The position numbers and the translations under genes are program-made. Below, in pieces: positions 34,072 to 43,029 of a stretch of DNA of 64,000 nucleotides. The DNA lies in contig NZ_JNFG01000036.1 in NCBI RefSeq assembly GCF_000729995.1, positions 1-64,000 on the forward strand. The letters are read 5' to 3'. Within the stretch, counting starts at the first letter, position 1. Each line of letters opens with the position of its first letter. Source of the stretch: Caballeronia sordidicola. GTDB taxonomy: Bacteria > Pseudomonadota > Gammaproteobacteria > Burkholderiales > Burkholderiaceae. The notes under the pieces are model-generated. The model ran no database searches, was not told where the DNA came from, and saw nothing but the letters and a program-made list of their open reading frames with translations.

Positions 34072-35418
34072 TTAGCGCATCGGGACGTTGCTGCCTTTGA
34101 AGTTCGCCTTCTTGAGCAGCGATTCATACTGTTGCGACATAACGTAGGACTGAACCTGCGCCATGAAATCCATCGTGACCACGACAATGATCAGCAGCGA
34201 CGTTCCACCAAAATAAAACGGTACGTTCCAACGCAGCACCAGAAACTCCGGCAGCAAGCAAACGAACACGATGTAGATCGCACCGGCCAGCGTCAAACGC
34301 GTGAGGATCCGATCAATGTACCGAGCCGTCTGGTCACCAGGACGAATCCCGGGAACGAAGGCACCGCTTTTCTTCAGGTTGTCGGCCGTCTCCCTGCTGT
34401 TGAACACCAACGCGGTGTAGAAGAAGCAGAAGAAAACGATCGCCATTGCGTACAACAACACGTAGACCGGTTGACCAGGCTTCAGAGCCTCGGCAACACC
34501 GTGCAGCGTGTTTGCAAACCAACCGGTCCGCGTACCCGAACTAAACCAGTTCAGGATAGTTGCCGGGAACAGGATGATCGACGACGCGAAAATCGGCGGA
34601 ATCACACCCGACATATTCAACTTCAGCGGCAAATGCGAAGACTGGCCGCCGTAAATCTTGTTTCCGACCTGACGCTTGGCGTAGTTCACCAGGATCTTGC
34701 GCTGACCGCGTTCGATGAACACCACCACGAACGTGACCGCCGCAATCAGCAGGACCACAATAATCGCCGAAATGATGCTCATGGAGCCGGTGCGAACCAG
34801 TTCGAAGAGACCACCAATTGCGTTCGGGAAACCCGCCGCAATACCGCCGAAAATGATGATCGAGATACCGTTACCCAGTCCGCGCTCCGTGATCTGCTCA
34901 CCCAGCCACATCAGGAACATCGTGCCGGTCACCAGCGTCACGACTGTCGTCAACCGGAACACCATGCCTGGATCGATAACGAGCCCAGCCTGATTTTCCA
35001 GCGCCACCGCAATACCGAATGCTTGAAACGTAGCCAGAACAACCGTGAAGTAACGCGTGTACTGCGTAATCTTCCGCTGCCCTGCCTGCCCTTCTTTCTT
35101 CAGCGCTTCCATTTGCGGCGAAACGATCGACAGCAGCTGCATGATGATCGACGCCGAGATGTACGGCATGATCCCAAGCGCGAAGATCGTGAACCTGGAC
35201 AGTGCGCCACCCGAGAACATGTTGAACATGCCAAGAATGCCGCCTGACTGGCTCTGGAAAAGCTTCGCCAGCTGATCCGGGTCGATACCCGGCACCGGAA
35301 TATGCGCACCGATACGGTAGACGATCAGCGCCAGCAGCAAGAACATTGCACGCCGACGCAGATCGCCGAACTTCGCAGCGCTTCGACCGGATTTTGCGAG
35401 ACTCGGGCTATTAGCCAA
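34072..35418 (-). CDS. secY: Preprotein translocase subunit SecY
   Basis: This 448-residue protein with ten membrane segments forms the Sec channel with SecE (cut at the right end of this window) and SecG. Seen are the N-terminal RRRAMFLLLALIVYRIGAHI, the plug-region GGALSRFTIFALGIMPYI, and the large cytoplasmic loop with VNYAKRQVGNKIYGGQSSHL that contacts SecA and the ribosome. It lies in the spc operon after rplO. Confidence 0.97.
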   Translation of the reverse strand: MANSPSLAKSGRSAAKFGDLRRRAMFLLLALIVYRIGAHIPVPGIDPDQLAKLFQSQSGGILGMFNMFSGGALSRFTIFALGIMPYISASIIMQLLSIVSPQMEALKKEGQAGQRKITQYTRYFTVVLATFQAFGIAVALENQAGLVIDPGMVFRLTTVVTLVTGTMFLMWLGEQITERGLGNGISIIIFGGIAAGFPNAIGGLFELVRTGSMSIISAIIVVLLIAAVTFVVVFIERGQRKILVNYAKRQVGNKIYGGQSSHLPLKLNMSGVIPPIFASSIILFPATILNWFSSGTRTGWFANTLHGVAEALKPGQPVYVLLYAMAIVFFCFFYTALVFNSRETADNLKKSGAFVPGIRPGDQTARYIDRILTRLTLAGAIYIVFVCLLPEFLVLRWNVPFYFGGTSLLIIVVVTMDFMAQVQSYVMSQQYESLLKKANFKGSNVPMR

Positions 35419-35462
35419 GAACCTTCTCCGATGCTTTCGCTAACAACGACAACACGCGTTCG

Positions 35463-35897
35463 TTACTCAGAGACCGAGCCGCCGGCGGCTTCGATCGCAG
35501 CACGGGCACCCTTCGTAGCGACGAGGCCCTTAACCGTGATCTTGCGCGTCAGTTCGCCCGTCTTGATGATCCGTGCGCTCGTAAAGAGCACGCCGAGCAG
35601 ACCGGCTTGCTTCAAAGCCAGCAAATCGATTTCGTCGACCGGCAGCTTCTCGAGATCCGACAAACGCACTTCACCAACGAACTCATGCGTCAGCGAGCTG
35701 AAACCACGCTTCGGCAGACGACGTTGCAAAGGCATCTGACCGCCTTCGAAGCCGACTTTATGAAAGCCGCCCGAACGCGATTTCTGACCCTTGTGACCAC
35801 GACCTGCAGTCTTGCCCAGGCCGGAACCGATACCGCGGCCAACGCGACGCTTTGCATGCTTCGCGCCTTCTGCCGGCTTAAGGTTATTCAAATCCAT
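35463..35897 (-). CDS. rplO: 50S ribosomal protein L15
   Basis: This 144-residue late-assembly protein has a basic glycine-rich N-terminus (RRVGRGIGSGLGKTAGRGHK). The ATG at 35897 follows GGAG by six bases and matches family starts (MDLNNLKPAEGAKHAKRR). A TTG two codons earlier is rejected for that reason. Confidence 0.96.
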   Translation of the reverse strand: MDLNNLKPAEGAKHAKRRVGRGIGSGLGKTAGRGHKGQKSRSGGFHKVGFEGGQMPLQRRLPKRGFSSLTHEFVGEVRLSDLEKLPVDEIDLLALKQAGLLGVLFTSARIIKTGELTRKITVKGLVATKGARAAIEAAGGSVSE

Positions 35898-35926
35898 ATT
35901 CAACTCCTTGATCCCTGGTCAGCCGC

Positions 35927-36109
35927 TTAGCTGAGGACTTTGACAAGGTAAGAAACCTTGTTGATCATCCCGCGCACTGCCGGCGTGTCCTGCAGTTCGC
36001 TAACCGAGTTGATTCGGCGCAGGCCCAGACCACGCACCGTTGCACGATGCGTTTCACGGGTCCCAATCAGGCTCTTGACGAGCTGAACCTTGACAGTTTT
36101 ATCAGACAT
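35927..36109 (-). CDS. rpmD: 50S ribosomal protein L30
   Basis: This 60-residue protein starts MSDKTVKVQLVKSLIGTRET and has the LGLRRINSVSELQDTPAVRG signature. An in-frame start three codons upstream is unlikely. It lies between rpsE and rplO. Confidence 0.96.
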   Translation of the reverse strand: MSDKTVKVQLVKSLIGTRETHRATVRGLGLRRINSVSELQDTPAVRGMINKVSYLVKVLS

Positions 36110-36123
36110 GGTGACCACCTGGC

Positions 36124-36642
36124 TTAGCCCAAAATATCTTCGACGGACTTGCCGCGCTTCGCCGCGATATCACCCGGCGTGGACTGCTTGCGCAGACCGT
36201 CGAGCGTTGCACGAACGAGGTTGTACGGATTCGTCGAACCGTGGCTCTTCGCCACAACGTTTTGAACGCCCATCACGTCGAACACTGCGCGCATCGGGCC
36301 GCCGGCGATAACACCCGTACCGTCCTTGGCCGGAGCCAGGAGAACTGCGGATGCGCCATGCTTACCATGCACTTCGTGTTGCAGCGTACCGTTCTTCAAC
36401 GGCACCTTGAACATGTTGCGGCGTGCTTGTTCCATTGCCTTTTGAACAGCAACCGGAACTTCCTTCGCTTTGCCCTTGCCCATGCCGATGCGGCCGTCGC
36501 CATCGCCAACCACGGTCAGTGCGGCAAAACCGAGAATCCGGCCGCCCTTCACCACCTTGGTCACGCGATTGACGGCGATCATCTTTTCACGGAGGCCGTC
36601 GTCGCGTTCTTCAGCCTTCACATTCGCTTGCATCTTTGCCAT
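36124..36642 (-). CDS. rpsE: 30S ribosomal protein S5
   Basis: This 172-residue protein takes part in decoding fidelity and mRNA helicase activity. The double-stranded RNA-binding N-domain reads MIAVNRVTKVVKGGRILGFA, with GMGKGKAKEVPVAVQKAMEQ after it. It follows rplR by 14 bases. Confidence 0.97.
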   Translation of the reverse strand: MAKMQANVKAEERDDGLREKMIAVNRVTKVVKGGRILGFAALTVVGDGDGRIGMGKGKAKEVPVAVQKAMEQARRNMFKVPLKNGTLQHEVHGKHGASAVLLAPAKDGTGVIAGGPMRAVFDVMGVQNVVAKSHGSTNPYNLVRATLDGLRKQSTPGDIAAKRGKSVEDILG

Positions 36643-36656
36643 GACGAATTCTTCCC

Positions 36657-37022
36657 TTAGAACTTGAGTCCGGCTTCGCGTGCCGCATCAGCCAGCGCTT
36701 TCACGCGGCCGTGGTAACGGAAACCTGAACGGTCGAAGGCGACGGATTCGACGCCGGCTGCCTTGGCTTTTTCAGCAATACGCTTACCGACAGCGATCGC
36801 AGCGTTGACGTTGCCGCCCTTGCCGGACTTGTCGGCCAGTTCGGCACGCACTTCAGCTTCGAGCGTCGACGCGCTTGCCAGCACCTTGGTGCCGCATGCC
36901 GAGAACACTTGCGCATAGATATGCGTGTTCGTGCGATGCACAGCCAGACGTGCGACCTGCAGCTCAGCGATCTTGACGCGCGTCTGTTTAGCGCGGCGCA
37001 GGCGAGATTGAGTCTTATCCAT
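36657..37022 (-). CDS. rplR: 50S ribosomal protein L18
   Basis: This 121-residue 5S rRNA-binding protein begins MDKTQSRLRRAKQTRVKIAE and contains FDRSGFRYHGRVKALADAAR. It carries the basic N-terminus that contacts 5S rRNA. Confidence 0.97.
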   Translation of the reverse strand: MDKTQSRLRRAKQTRVKIAELQVARLAVHRTNTHIYAQVFSACGTKVLASASTLEAEVRAELADKSGKGGNVNAAIAVGKRIAEKAKAAGVESVAFDRSGFRYHGRVKALADAAREAGLKF

Positions 37023-37034
37023 GATTGCGCACCC

Positions 37035-37568
37035 TTACTTCTTCTTCGTTTCTTTGAGGATGACGACTTCGCCGAAGTAGCGCACGCCCTTGCCCTTGTA
37101 GGGCTCCGGCGGACGGTAACCGCGAACTTCCGCAGCGACCTGGCCAACTTTCTGCTTGTCGATCCCCTTGATCACGATTTCGGTTTGCGTCGGGGTTTCA
37201 ACTTTGACGCCTTCCGGCATCGCATGCACCACGGGGTGCGAGAAACCCAGCGACAGATTCAGCTTGTCGCCCTGCGCCTGCGCGCGATAACCAACGCCAA
37301 CCAGCGTCAGCTTGCGCTCGAAACCCTTCGTAACGCCATTCACCATGTTCGCCACGAGGGCGCGCATCGTGCCCGACATCGCATTCGCTTCACGGCTTTC
37401 ATCAGCCGGGGCGAAGTTGAGCGTGCCGTTGTCGTTTGCTACCGTAACAAGCGGATTAGCCGCTTGCGTAACCGTACCCAGCGGGCCCTTGACGGTGATT
37501 ACTTCGCCGCTAAAGGCCACTTCCGCGCCTTGCGGCAGCGTAATCGGGCTTTTACCTACTCGAGACAT
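37035..37568 (-). CDS. rplF: 50S ribosomal protein L6
   Basis: This 177-residue protein lies near the factor-binding centre. It has two tandem alpha/beta domains, starts MSRVGKSPITLPQGAEVAFS, and has the C-terminal signature RPPEPYKGKGVRYFGE. Confidence 0.97.
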   Translation of the reverse strand: MSRVGKSPITLPQGAEVAFSGEVITVKGPLGTVTQAANPLVTVANDNGTLNFAPADESREANAMSGTMRALVANMVNGVTKGFERKLTLVGVGYRAQAQGDKLNLSLGFSHPVVHAMPEGVKVETPTQTEIVIKGIDKQKVGQVAAEVRGYRPPEPYKGKGVRYFGEVVILKETKKK

Positions 37569-37587
37569 GTTTCTTCTCCTTTTCGGC

Positions 37588-37983
37588 TTAAGCGACGTAG
37601 CAGAGGACTTCGCCGCCGACGCCGGTCTGGCGCGCCTTGCGGTCGGTCATCACACCCTGGGGCGTCGACACGATTGCAACGCCAAGACCGTTCATCACAA
37701 CCGGAATGTCGTTACGACCGCGATACACACGCAGACCAGGCTTCGAAACGCGTTCAATGCGCTCGATAACCGGACGGCCAGCGTAGTACTTCAACGCGAT
37801 ATTTAATTCCGACTTCGCACCTTCAGACTTCACTGCGAAATCGTCGATATAACCTTCGTCCTTCAAAACCTGCGCAATCGCAACCTTGACTTTTGACGAG
37901 GGCATTGTCACCGACACTTTCTCAACCATCTGCGCATTGCGGATGCGAGTCAGCATATCGGCGATAGGATCACTCATACTCAT
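37588..37983 (-). CDS. rpsH: 30S ribosomal protein S8
   Basis: This 131-residue central-domain rRNA-binding protein is the translational regulator of the spc operon in E. coli. It begins MSMSDPIADMLTRIRNAQMV and ends with GLGVAIVSTPQGVMTDRKAR and GEVLCYVA. Whether it regulates the operon here cannot be seen. Confidence 0.97.
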   Translation of the reverse strand: MSMSDPIADMLTRIRNAQMVEKVSVTMPSSKVKVAIAQVLKDEGYIDDFAVKSEGAKSELNIALKYYAGRPVIERIERVSKPGLRVYRGRNDIPVVMNGLGVAIVSTPQGVMTDRKARQTGVGGEVLCYVA

Positions 37984-37997
37984 TTAGATATCTCCTA

Positions 37998-38303
37998 TTA
38001 CCAGCTCGCCTTGGTCAGGCCAGGGATTTCGCCGCGGAAAGCGATTTCGCGAATCTTGCTGCGTGCCAATCCGAATTTGCGGAACGTGCCACGCGGACGA
38101 CCCGTGATCGCGCAACGGTTACGCTTGCGAGTGGGGTTCGAGTTGCGGGGCAGTTGTTGCAGTTCGAGACGAGCGGCATAACGCTCTTCGTCCGACTTGC
38201 TCGCGTCATCAATGACCGCCTTCAGCGCCGTACGCTTGGGAGCGTACTTTGCAGCCAGGCGAGCACGCTTCTTTTCACGTTCGATCAGTGCCAGTTTAGC
38301 CAC
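37998..38303 (-). CDS. rpsN: 30S ribosomal protein S14
   Basis: This is a 101-residue protein of the long, zinc-free type: the C-terminal RNRCAITGRPRGTFRKFGLA lacks the CxxC pairs of the short form. The GTG at 38303 gives the family start (V/M)AKLALIEREKKRARLAAK and a 7-base spacer to rplE. A longer in-frame ATG would lie inside rplE. Confidence 0.95.
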   Translation of the reverse strand: MAKLALIEREKKRARLAAKYAPKRTALKAVIDDASKSDEERYAARLELQQLPRNSNPTRKRNRCAITGRPRGTFRKFGLARSKIREIAFRGEIPGLTKASW

Positions 38304-38310
38304 GGTAACC

Positions 38311-38850
38311 TCAGTTTCTGAACGGGAACTTGAAGCTGGCGAGCAGTGCCTTTGCTTCATCGTCAGTCTTCGCGGTCGTCGTGATGCTGATGTTCAGCCC
38401 ACGAAGCGCGTCGATCTTGTCGTAATCGATCTCGGGGAAAATGATCTGCTCTTTCACACCGATGTTGTAGTTGCCGCGACCGTCGAACGCCCGACCCGAT
38501 ACACCGCGGAAGTCACGAACCCGGGGGAGCGCAACCGTCACGAAACGATCGAGAAATTCGTACATGGCCTGGCCGCGCAGCGTAACCATCGCGCCGATCG
38601 GGTAGCCCTGACGAATCTTGAAGCCAGCGATAGCCTTGCGTGCCTTCGTGATAACCGGCTTTTGGCCGGCAATCTTCGTCAGGTCGCCAACGGCGTTTTC
38701 GATGATCTTCTTGTCGGCGACGGCTTCGCCAAGACCCATGTTCAGGGTGATCTTGGTGATGCGCGGCACTTCCATTACGGACTTGTAGCCGAACTTCTCA
38801 ACGAGGCCGGGTACAACTTTCTCTTTATAAAACTCATGCAGACGTGCCAT
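38311..38850 (-). CDS. rplE: 50S ribosomal protein L5
   Basis: This 179-residue protein binds 5S rRNA and forms the B1b bridge. It starts MARLHEFYKEKVVPGLVEKF and has KPVITKARKAIAGFKIRQGY and the C-terminal GLNISITTTAKTDDEAKALL. Confidence 0.97.
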   Translation of the reverse strand: MARLHEFYKEKVVPGLVEKFGYKSVMEVPRITKITLNMGLGEAVADKKIIENAVGDLTKIAGQKPVITKARKAIAGFKIRQGYPIGAMVTLRGQAMYEFLDRFVTVALPRVRDFRGVSGRAFDGRGNYNIGVKEQIIFPEIDYDKIDALRGLNISITTTAKTDDEAKALLASFKFPFRN

Positions 38851-38863
38851 TTATTACTCCGCG

Positions 38864-39172
38864 TCAGACGCTAAGCGTGGCACCGGTCGACTTCAAGAAG
38901 CGTACCTTCTTGTCGTTCTCGACCTTGATGCCCACACGCGACGCCTTGCCATTCGCGTCGACCAATGCGACGTTCGAAATATGCAAGGGCATCGTCTTGG
39001 CTTCTACGCCACCCGTCGTACCCTTCATCGGGTTCGGCTTGACGTGCTTCTTGACGAGGTTGATACCCTCGACCGTCACACGATCTTCGCCAACGAGCAG
39101 CACGATACCGCGCTTGCCTTTGTCTTTGCCAGTGATGACGAGAACCTCGTCACCTTTGCGAATCTTGTTCAT
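38864..39172 (-). CDS. rplX: 50S ribosomal protein L24
   Basis: This 102-residue assembly initiator of the large subunit has a KOW motif near the start (IRKGDEVLVITGKDKGKRG), then GINLVKKHVKPN. Confidence 0.97.
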   Translation of the reverse strand: MNKIRKGDEVLVITGKDKGKRGIVLLVGEDRVTVEGINLVKKHVKPNPMKGTTGGVEAKTMPLHISNVALVDANGKASRVGIKVENDKKVRFLKSTGATLSV

Positions 39173-39181
39173 CGCGACTCC

Positions 39182-39550
39182 TTACAGCACTTCCGGCGCG
39201 AGCGAAACGATCTTCATAAATCGTTCACTACGCAATTCACGCGTAACCGGTCCGAAAATACGCGTACCGATAGGCTCGAGCTTGGCATTCAAAAGTACGG
39301 CGGCATTACCGTCGAACTTGATCAGCGAGCCGTCCTGGCGGCGCACGCCCTTGGCCGTACGAACGACCACGGCGTTGTAGATTTCGCCCTTCTTCACGCG
39401 TCCGCGCGGCGTTGCTTCTTTGACGGTCACCTTGATGATGTCGCCAATGCTAGCGTAACGACGCTTCGAGCCGCCGAGCACCTTGATGCACAACACTTCA
39501 CGTGCACCCGTGTTGTCGGCAACTTCAAGCCGAGTTTCGGTCTGAATCAT
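39182..39550 (-). CDS. rplN: 50S ribosomal protein L14
   Basis: This 122-residue protein contributes to intersubunit bridges. It starts MIQTETRLEVADNTGAREVL and ends ELRSERFMKIVSLAPEVL. It is the first gene of the spc group, preceded by a 299-base spacer with its own promoter. Confidence 0.97.
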   Translation of the reverse strand: MIQTETRLEVADNTGAREVLCIKVLGGSKRRYASIGDIIKVTVKEATPRGRVKKGEIYNAVVVRTAKGVRRQDGSLIKFDGNAAVLLNAKLEPIGTRIFGPVTRELRSERFMKIVSLAPEVL

Positions 39551-39849
39551 GGTTTTTCATTCCCAACTTAATCCAGTTACGCCACCATGGCGCACCCGGT
39601 CAGTCTTGGTCCCGTCAGCCTGGTGGCTGCTTGGGTTAGAACAGGCAGCGAGGGCAGACGAAACCCGCCATCGCAATCCGGTGAATCTGTCAGCACAAGC
39701 TTGGCGCCTGCACTGGCTTCCCCCACCAACTTCGCCCGCGATGGGGCTCCCACAAAGAGGGAAGACCGAAATTATAACGCATAATTTCGGTCTGGCAAGC
39801 GAAAGTTACTGCGATACTTCTTTTACCGCTTCTGCACTGCTTTTGACGC
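39551..39849. other. rpsQ-rplN spacer (S10/spc boundary)
   Basis: This 299-base gap is unusually long for this cluster. It holds a strong promoter on the minus strand inside a 13-bp inverted repeat (39763-39798) and thus a leader of about 210 bases before rplN. The leader contains GC hairpins (for example near 39582-39600). No gene is supported. Confidence 0.6.
39771..39798 (-). promoter_or_regulatory. Internal sigma-70 promoter for the spc genes
   Basis: TTGCCA (39798-39793), a 16-base spacer, and a perfect TATAAT (39776-39771) face rplN. The -10 and spacer lie within the inverted repeat AGACCGAAATTAT/ATAATTTCGGTCT (39763-39775 and 39781-39793, 5-base centre), which could bind a regulator or alter promoter melting. 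Confidence 0.75.
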
Positions 39850-40122
39850 TTAGATGACGCGCGCCGACTCAAGCAACTTCGACACAACCCAGGCCTTCGT
39901 CTTGGAAATCGGACGCGTTTCCTGGATCTCGACGAGATCACCTTCGTTGTACGTGTTCGCGTCGTCGTGAGCGTGGTACTTCTTCGACCGCACGACATAC
40001 TTGCCGTAGATCGGGTGCTTTACGCGATGCTCGACCAGCACGGTGACCGTCTTTTCCATCTTGTTGCTGACGACCTTGCCGACCAGCGTCCGCTTGAGCG
40101 AGGTTTTTACGCTATCGTTCAT
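39850..40122 (-). CDS. rpsQ: 30S ribosomal protein S17
   Basis: This 90-residue OB-fold primary rRNA binder has RTLVGKVVSNKMEKTVTVLV and YKKHHAHDD-like SKKYHAHDDANTYNEGDLVE. Its start overlaps the rpmC stop by four bases. It is the last gene of the S10 group before the long spacer. Confidence 0.97.
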   Translation of the reverse strand: MNDSVKTSLKRTLVGKVVSNKMEKTVTVLVEHRVKHPIYGKYVVRSKKYHAHDDANTYNEGDLVEIQETRPISKTKAWVVSKLLESARVI

Positions 40123-40313
40123 TTCTGGTTCGCCTTCTCAGTCAGGACGGTCCGCACACGAGCGATGTCGCGACGAACCTTCTTCAATTGACTGTTGTTG
40201 GTCAATTGCTGGGTCGCGAGTTGCATGCGCAGGCCGAATTGCGCCTTCAGCAGGTCCGTCAGCTCTTGATTGAGCCCAGCCTGGTCTTTCTGGTGAAGTT
40301 CGGAAGCCTTCAT
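40119..40313 (-). CDS. rpmC: 50S ribosomal protein L29
   Basis: This is a 64-residue two-helix protein near the tunnel exit. It begins MKASELHQKDQAGLNQELTD and contains the KKVRRDIARVRTVLTEK signature. The second of two consecutive ATG codons is taken as the start, as in the family. Confidence 0.95.
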   Translation of the reverse strand: MKASELHQKDQAGLNQELTDLLKAQFGLRMQLATQQLTNNSQLKKVRRDIARVRTVLTEKANQK

Positions 40314-40322
40314 CATTGCTCC

Positions 40323-40739
40323 TTAGGCGCCGAGCTGGCGTGAAACGAAGTACGTCTTCAGCGGCAGCTTAGCTGCAGCCAGACGGAACGCTTCACGTGC
40401 CAACTCTTCAGTAACACCGTCCATTTCATACAACATCTTGCCCGGTTGAATCTCTGCGACGTAGTACTCAGGGTTACCTTTACCGTTACCCATCCGTACT
40501 TCAGCCGGCTTTTGCGAGATCGGCTTGTCCGGGAAAATGCGGATCCAGATACGGCCGCCACGTTTAATGTGACGCGTCATTGCACGACGCGCCGCTTCGA
40601 TTTGGCGCGCGGTCAAACGGCCGCGACCGATAGCTTTCAGACCATATTCACCGAACGACACCGCGTTGCCGCGCGTCGCCTTGCCGGTGTTACGACCCTT
40701 CTGCTCTTTGCGATACTTTCTGCGTTTCGGTTGCAGCAT
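40323..40739 (-). CDS. rplP: 50S ribosomal protein L16
   Basis: This 138-residue protein stabilises A-site tRNA at the peptidyl-transferase centre. It starts MLQPKRRKYRKEQKGRNTGK and contains GRLTARQIEAARRAMTRHIK and WIRIFPDKPISQKPAEVRMG. It overlaps neither neighbour. Confidence 0.97.
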   Translation of the reverse strand: MLQPKRRKYRKEQKGRNTGKATRGNAVSFGEYGLKAIGRGRLTARQIEAARRAMTRHIKRGGRIWIRIFPDKPISQKPAEVRMGNGKGNPEYYVAEIQPGKMLYEMDGVTEELAREAFRLAAAKLPLKTYFVSRQLGA

Positions 40740-40741
40740 CG

Positions 40742-41560
40742 TTATTCTCCAGTCTTCCCGTCGCCGCCGGCACCGCCAGCACGACGGGGAGCGCCTGCGC
40801 CACGGCGCGCACCTGCGTTTGCCGGACCACCACCTTCACCATCACGACGCGGACGGCGATCGCCACCCGGACGTGCGTTGCGGCGCGGACGCTTGTCTTC
40901 GGCTACTTCTTCGACCACCGGTGCATCGTTGCGGCCCAGCGTGTCGCCCTTGTAGACCCACACTTTCACGCCGATGATGCCGTAGGTCGTCTTCGCTTCC
41001 GAGGTCGCGTAGTCGATATCAGCACGCAACGTGTGAAGCGGAACGCGACCTTCGCGATACCATTCCGTACGAGCGATTTCGATACCGTTCAACCGGCCGG
41101 CGCTCATGATCTTGATGCCTTGAGCACCCAGACGCATGGCGTTTTGCATCGCACGCTTCATCGCGCGGCGGAACATGATCCGACGCTCGAGTTGTTGCGT
41201 GATCGAGTCGGCGATCAGTTGCGCATCGGTTTCCGGCTTACGGATTTCTTCGATGTTGACGTGGACCGGAACGCCCATGCGGCGTTGCAGTTCCGTCTTC
41301 AACAGTTCGATATCCTCACCCTTCTTGCCGATCACTACACCCGGACGCGAGCTGTAAATCGTGATACGTGCATTCTTCGCCGGACGCTCGATGACAACCC
41401 GACCCACCGAAGCGTTTTTCAGCTTCTTCTTCAGGTATTCACGAACGCCGATGTCTTCCTGCAGCATCGATGCGAAATTGGTGTTGTTCGCGTACCAACG
41501 CGACGCCCAATTTCGGCTGACAGCCAGACGGAAGCCTGTCGGATGAATTTTTTGTCCCAT
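40742..41560 (-). CDS. rpsC: 30S ribosomal protein S3
   Basis: This 272-residue protein lines the mRNA entry tunnel. The KH domain reads RPGVVIGKKGEDIELLKTEL and the C-terminal domain YATSEAKTTYGIIGVKVWVY. From about 214 a long Arg/Gly/Pro-rich tail follows (RPRRNARPGGDRRPRRDG), longer than in E. coli (233 residues) but usual in Burkholderia relatives. Confidence 0.96.
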   Translation of the reverse strand: MGQKIHPTGFRLAVSRNWASRWYANNTNFASMLQEDIGVREYLKKKLKNASVGRVVIERPAKNARITIYSSRPGVVIGKKGEDIELLKTELQRRMGVPVHVNIEEIRKPETDAQLIADSITQQLERRIMFRRAMKRAMQNAMRLGAQGIKIMSAGRLNGIEIARTEWYREGRVPLHTLRADIDYATSEAKTTYGIIGVKVWVYKGDTLGRNDAPVVEEVAEDKRPRRNARPGGDRRPRRDGEGGGPANAGARRGAGAPRRAGGAGGDGKTGE

Positions 41561-41571
41561 CGTATGGCTCC

Positions 41572-41901
41572 TTAATTCCCGACTGTCACAGTGATGTGAC
41601 AGGATTGCTTCTCAATGCGGTTACCACGGCCTTTTGCGCGCGCGGTGAATCGCTTCAGGGAAGCGGCCTTGTCGACCATGATGCTCGTTACTTTGAGCTC
41701 GTCGATGTCGGCGCCTTCGTTGTGTTCCGCATTCGCGATCGCTGACAGCACGACCTTCTTGACAATACCCGCCGCCTTCTTCGGCGAGAACGTAAGAACG
41801 TTCAACGCCTTGTCGACCGGCAAACCACGGATCTGGTCAGCCACAAGGCGCGTTTTCTGCGCCGAGATGCGGGCACCGCGATGAATAGCTTTTACTTCCA
41901 T
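41572..41901 (-). CDS. rplV: 50S ribosomal protein L22
   Basis: This 109-residue exit-tunnel protein begins MEVKAIHRGARISAQKTRLV. Its C-terminal loop ARAKGRGNRIEKQSCHITV corresponds to the tunnel-facing beta hairpin where macrolide resistance changes can occur. Confidence 0.97.
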   Translation of the reverse strand: MEVKAIHRGARISAQKTRLVADQIRGLPVDKALNVLTFSPKKAAGIVKKVVLSAIANAEHNEGADIDELKVTSIMVDKAASLKRFTARAKGRGNRIEKQSCHITVTVGN

Positions 41902-41913
41902 CTTGATAGCCCC

Positions 41914-42189
41914 TTATTTCTTGGCCTTCTTGTCGGCTGCATGACCCTTGAACGTACGGGTCAATGCGAACTCGCCAAGTTTGTGGCCGACCATGTTTTC
42001 CGAAACATAAACCGGGACGTGTTGACGGCCGTTATGGACGGCGATCGTCAGACCGATAAAGTCCGGGAGGATCGTCGAACGACGCGACCAGGTCTTGATC
42101 GGCTTCTTGTCACGCGCAGCTGCGGCAGCCTCAACCTTCTTCAGCAAATGAGCGTCGCAGAACGGACCTTTTTTAACAGAACGTGCCAT
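41914..42189 (-). CDS. rpsS: 30S ribosomal protein S19
   Basis: This 91-residue head protein forms a pair with S13. It starts MARSVKKGPFCDAHLLKKVE and has STILPDFIGLTIAVHNGRQH and GHKLGEFALTRTFKGHA. Confidence 0.97.
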   Translation of the reverse strand: MARSVKKGPFCDAHLLKKVEAAAAARDKKPIKTWSRRSTILPDFIGLTIAVHNGRQHVPVYVSENMVGHKLGEFALTRTFKGHAADKKAKK

Positions 42190-42199
42190 TGCTTACTCC

Positions 42200-43027
42200 T
42201 TAGCGCTTGTGACGGCGCTGAACGATCATCGTCGTCGTGCGCTTGTTGCTGCGGGTGCGATAACCCTTGGCCGGGGTTCCCCACGGGCTGACCGGATCGC
42301 GACCTGCTGCCGTCTTACCTTCACCACCACCGTGCGGGTGATCGACCGGGTTCATTGCAACGCCACGCACCGTCGGGCGGATACCGCGCCAGCGGTTAGC
42401 ACCAGCCTTACCGATTTGACGGAGGCTATGCTCTTCGTTGCCAACTTCACCAATCGTCGCGCGGCACTCAACGTGCACACGGCGAATTTCACCCGAACGC
42501 AGGCGAACCTGAGCGTACGTGCCTTCGCGAGCCAGCAGCATCGCGGACGTACCAGCCGAACGCGCCATTTGCGCGCCCTTGCCCGGCAACATCTCGACGC
42601 AGTGAATCGTCGTACCGACCGGAATGTTGCGGATCGGCAGGGTGTTACCCGAGCGGATCGGCGCTTCCGAACCAGACATCAACGATTGACCCACCGTCGC
42701 GCCCTTCGGAGCGATGATGTACTTGCGCTCGCCGTCTGCGTACAGAACCAGCGCGATGTTCGCGCTACGGTTCGGATCGTACTCAAGACGTTCGATCTTT
42801 GCCGGAATGCCGTCCTTGTTGCGACGGAAATCGACCAGACGGTAGTGCTGCTTATGACCGCCACCTTTGTGGCGCGTCGTGATGCGACCGGAGTTGTTCC
42901 GGCCGGCGGTCACGGATTGTGCGTCGAGCAGCGCTGCGTGCGGCTTGCCCTTGTACAGATCCTTGTTGACCACCTTGACCATCGCGCGGCGACCCGGCGA
43001 AGTCGGCTTAACTTTTACGATTGCCAT
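42200..43027 (-). CDS. rplB: 50S ribosomal protein L2
   Basis: This 275-residue protein is essential for subunit association and peptidyl transfer. The C-terminal signature is GVAMNPVDHPHGGGEGKTAA (the catalytic-region histidine). It starts MAIVKVKPTSPGRRAMVKVV. Confidence 0.97.
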   Translation of the reverse strand: MAIVKVKPTSPGRRAMVKVVNKDLYKGKPHAALLDAQSVTAGRNNSGRITTRHKGGGHKQHYRLVDFRRNKDGIPAKIERLEYDPNRSANIALVLYADGERKYIIAPKGATVGQSLMSGSEAPIRSGNTLPIRNIPVGTTIHCVEMLPGKGAQMARSAGTSAMLLAREGTYAQVRLRSGEIRRVHVECRATIGEVGNEEHSLRQIGKAGANRWRGIRPTVRGVAMNPVDHPHGGGEGKTAAGRDPVSPWGTPAKGYRTRSNKRTTTMIVQRRHKR

Positions 43028-43029
43028 GA

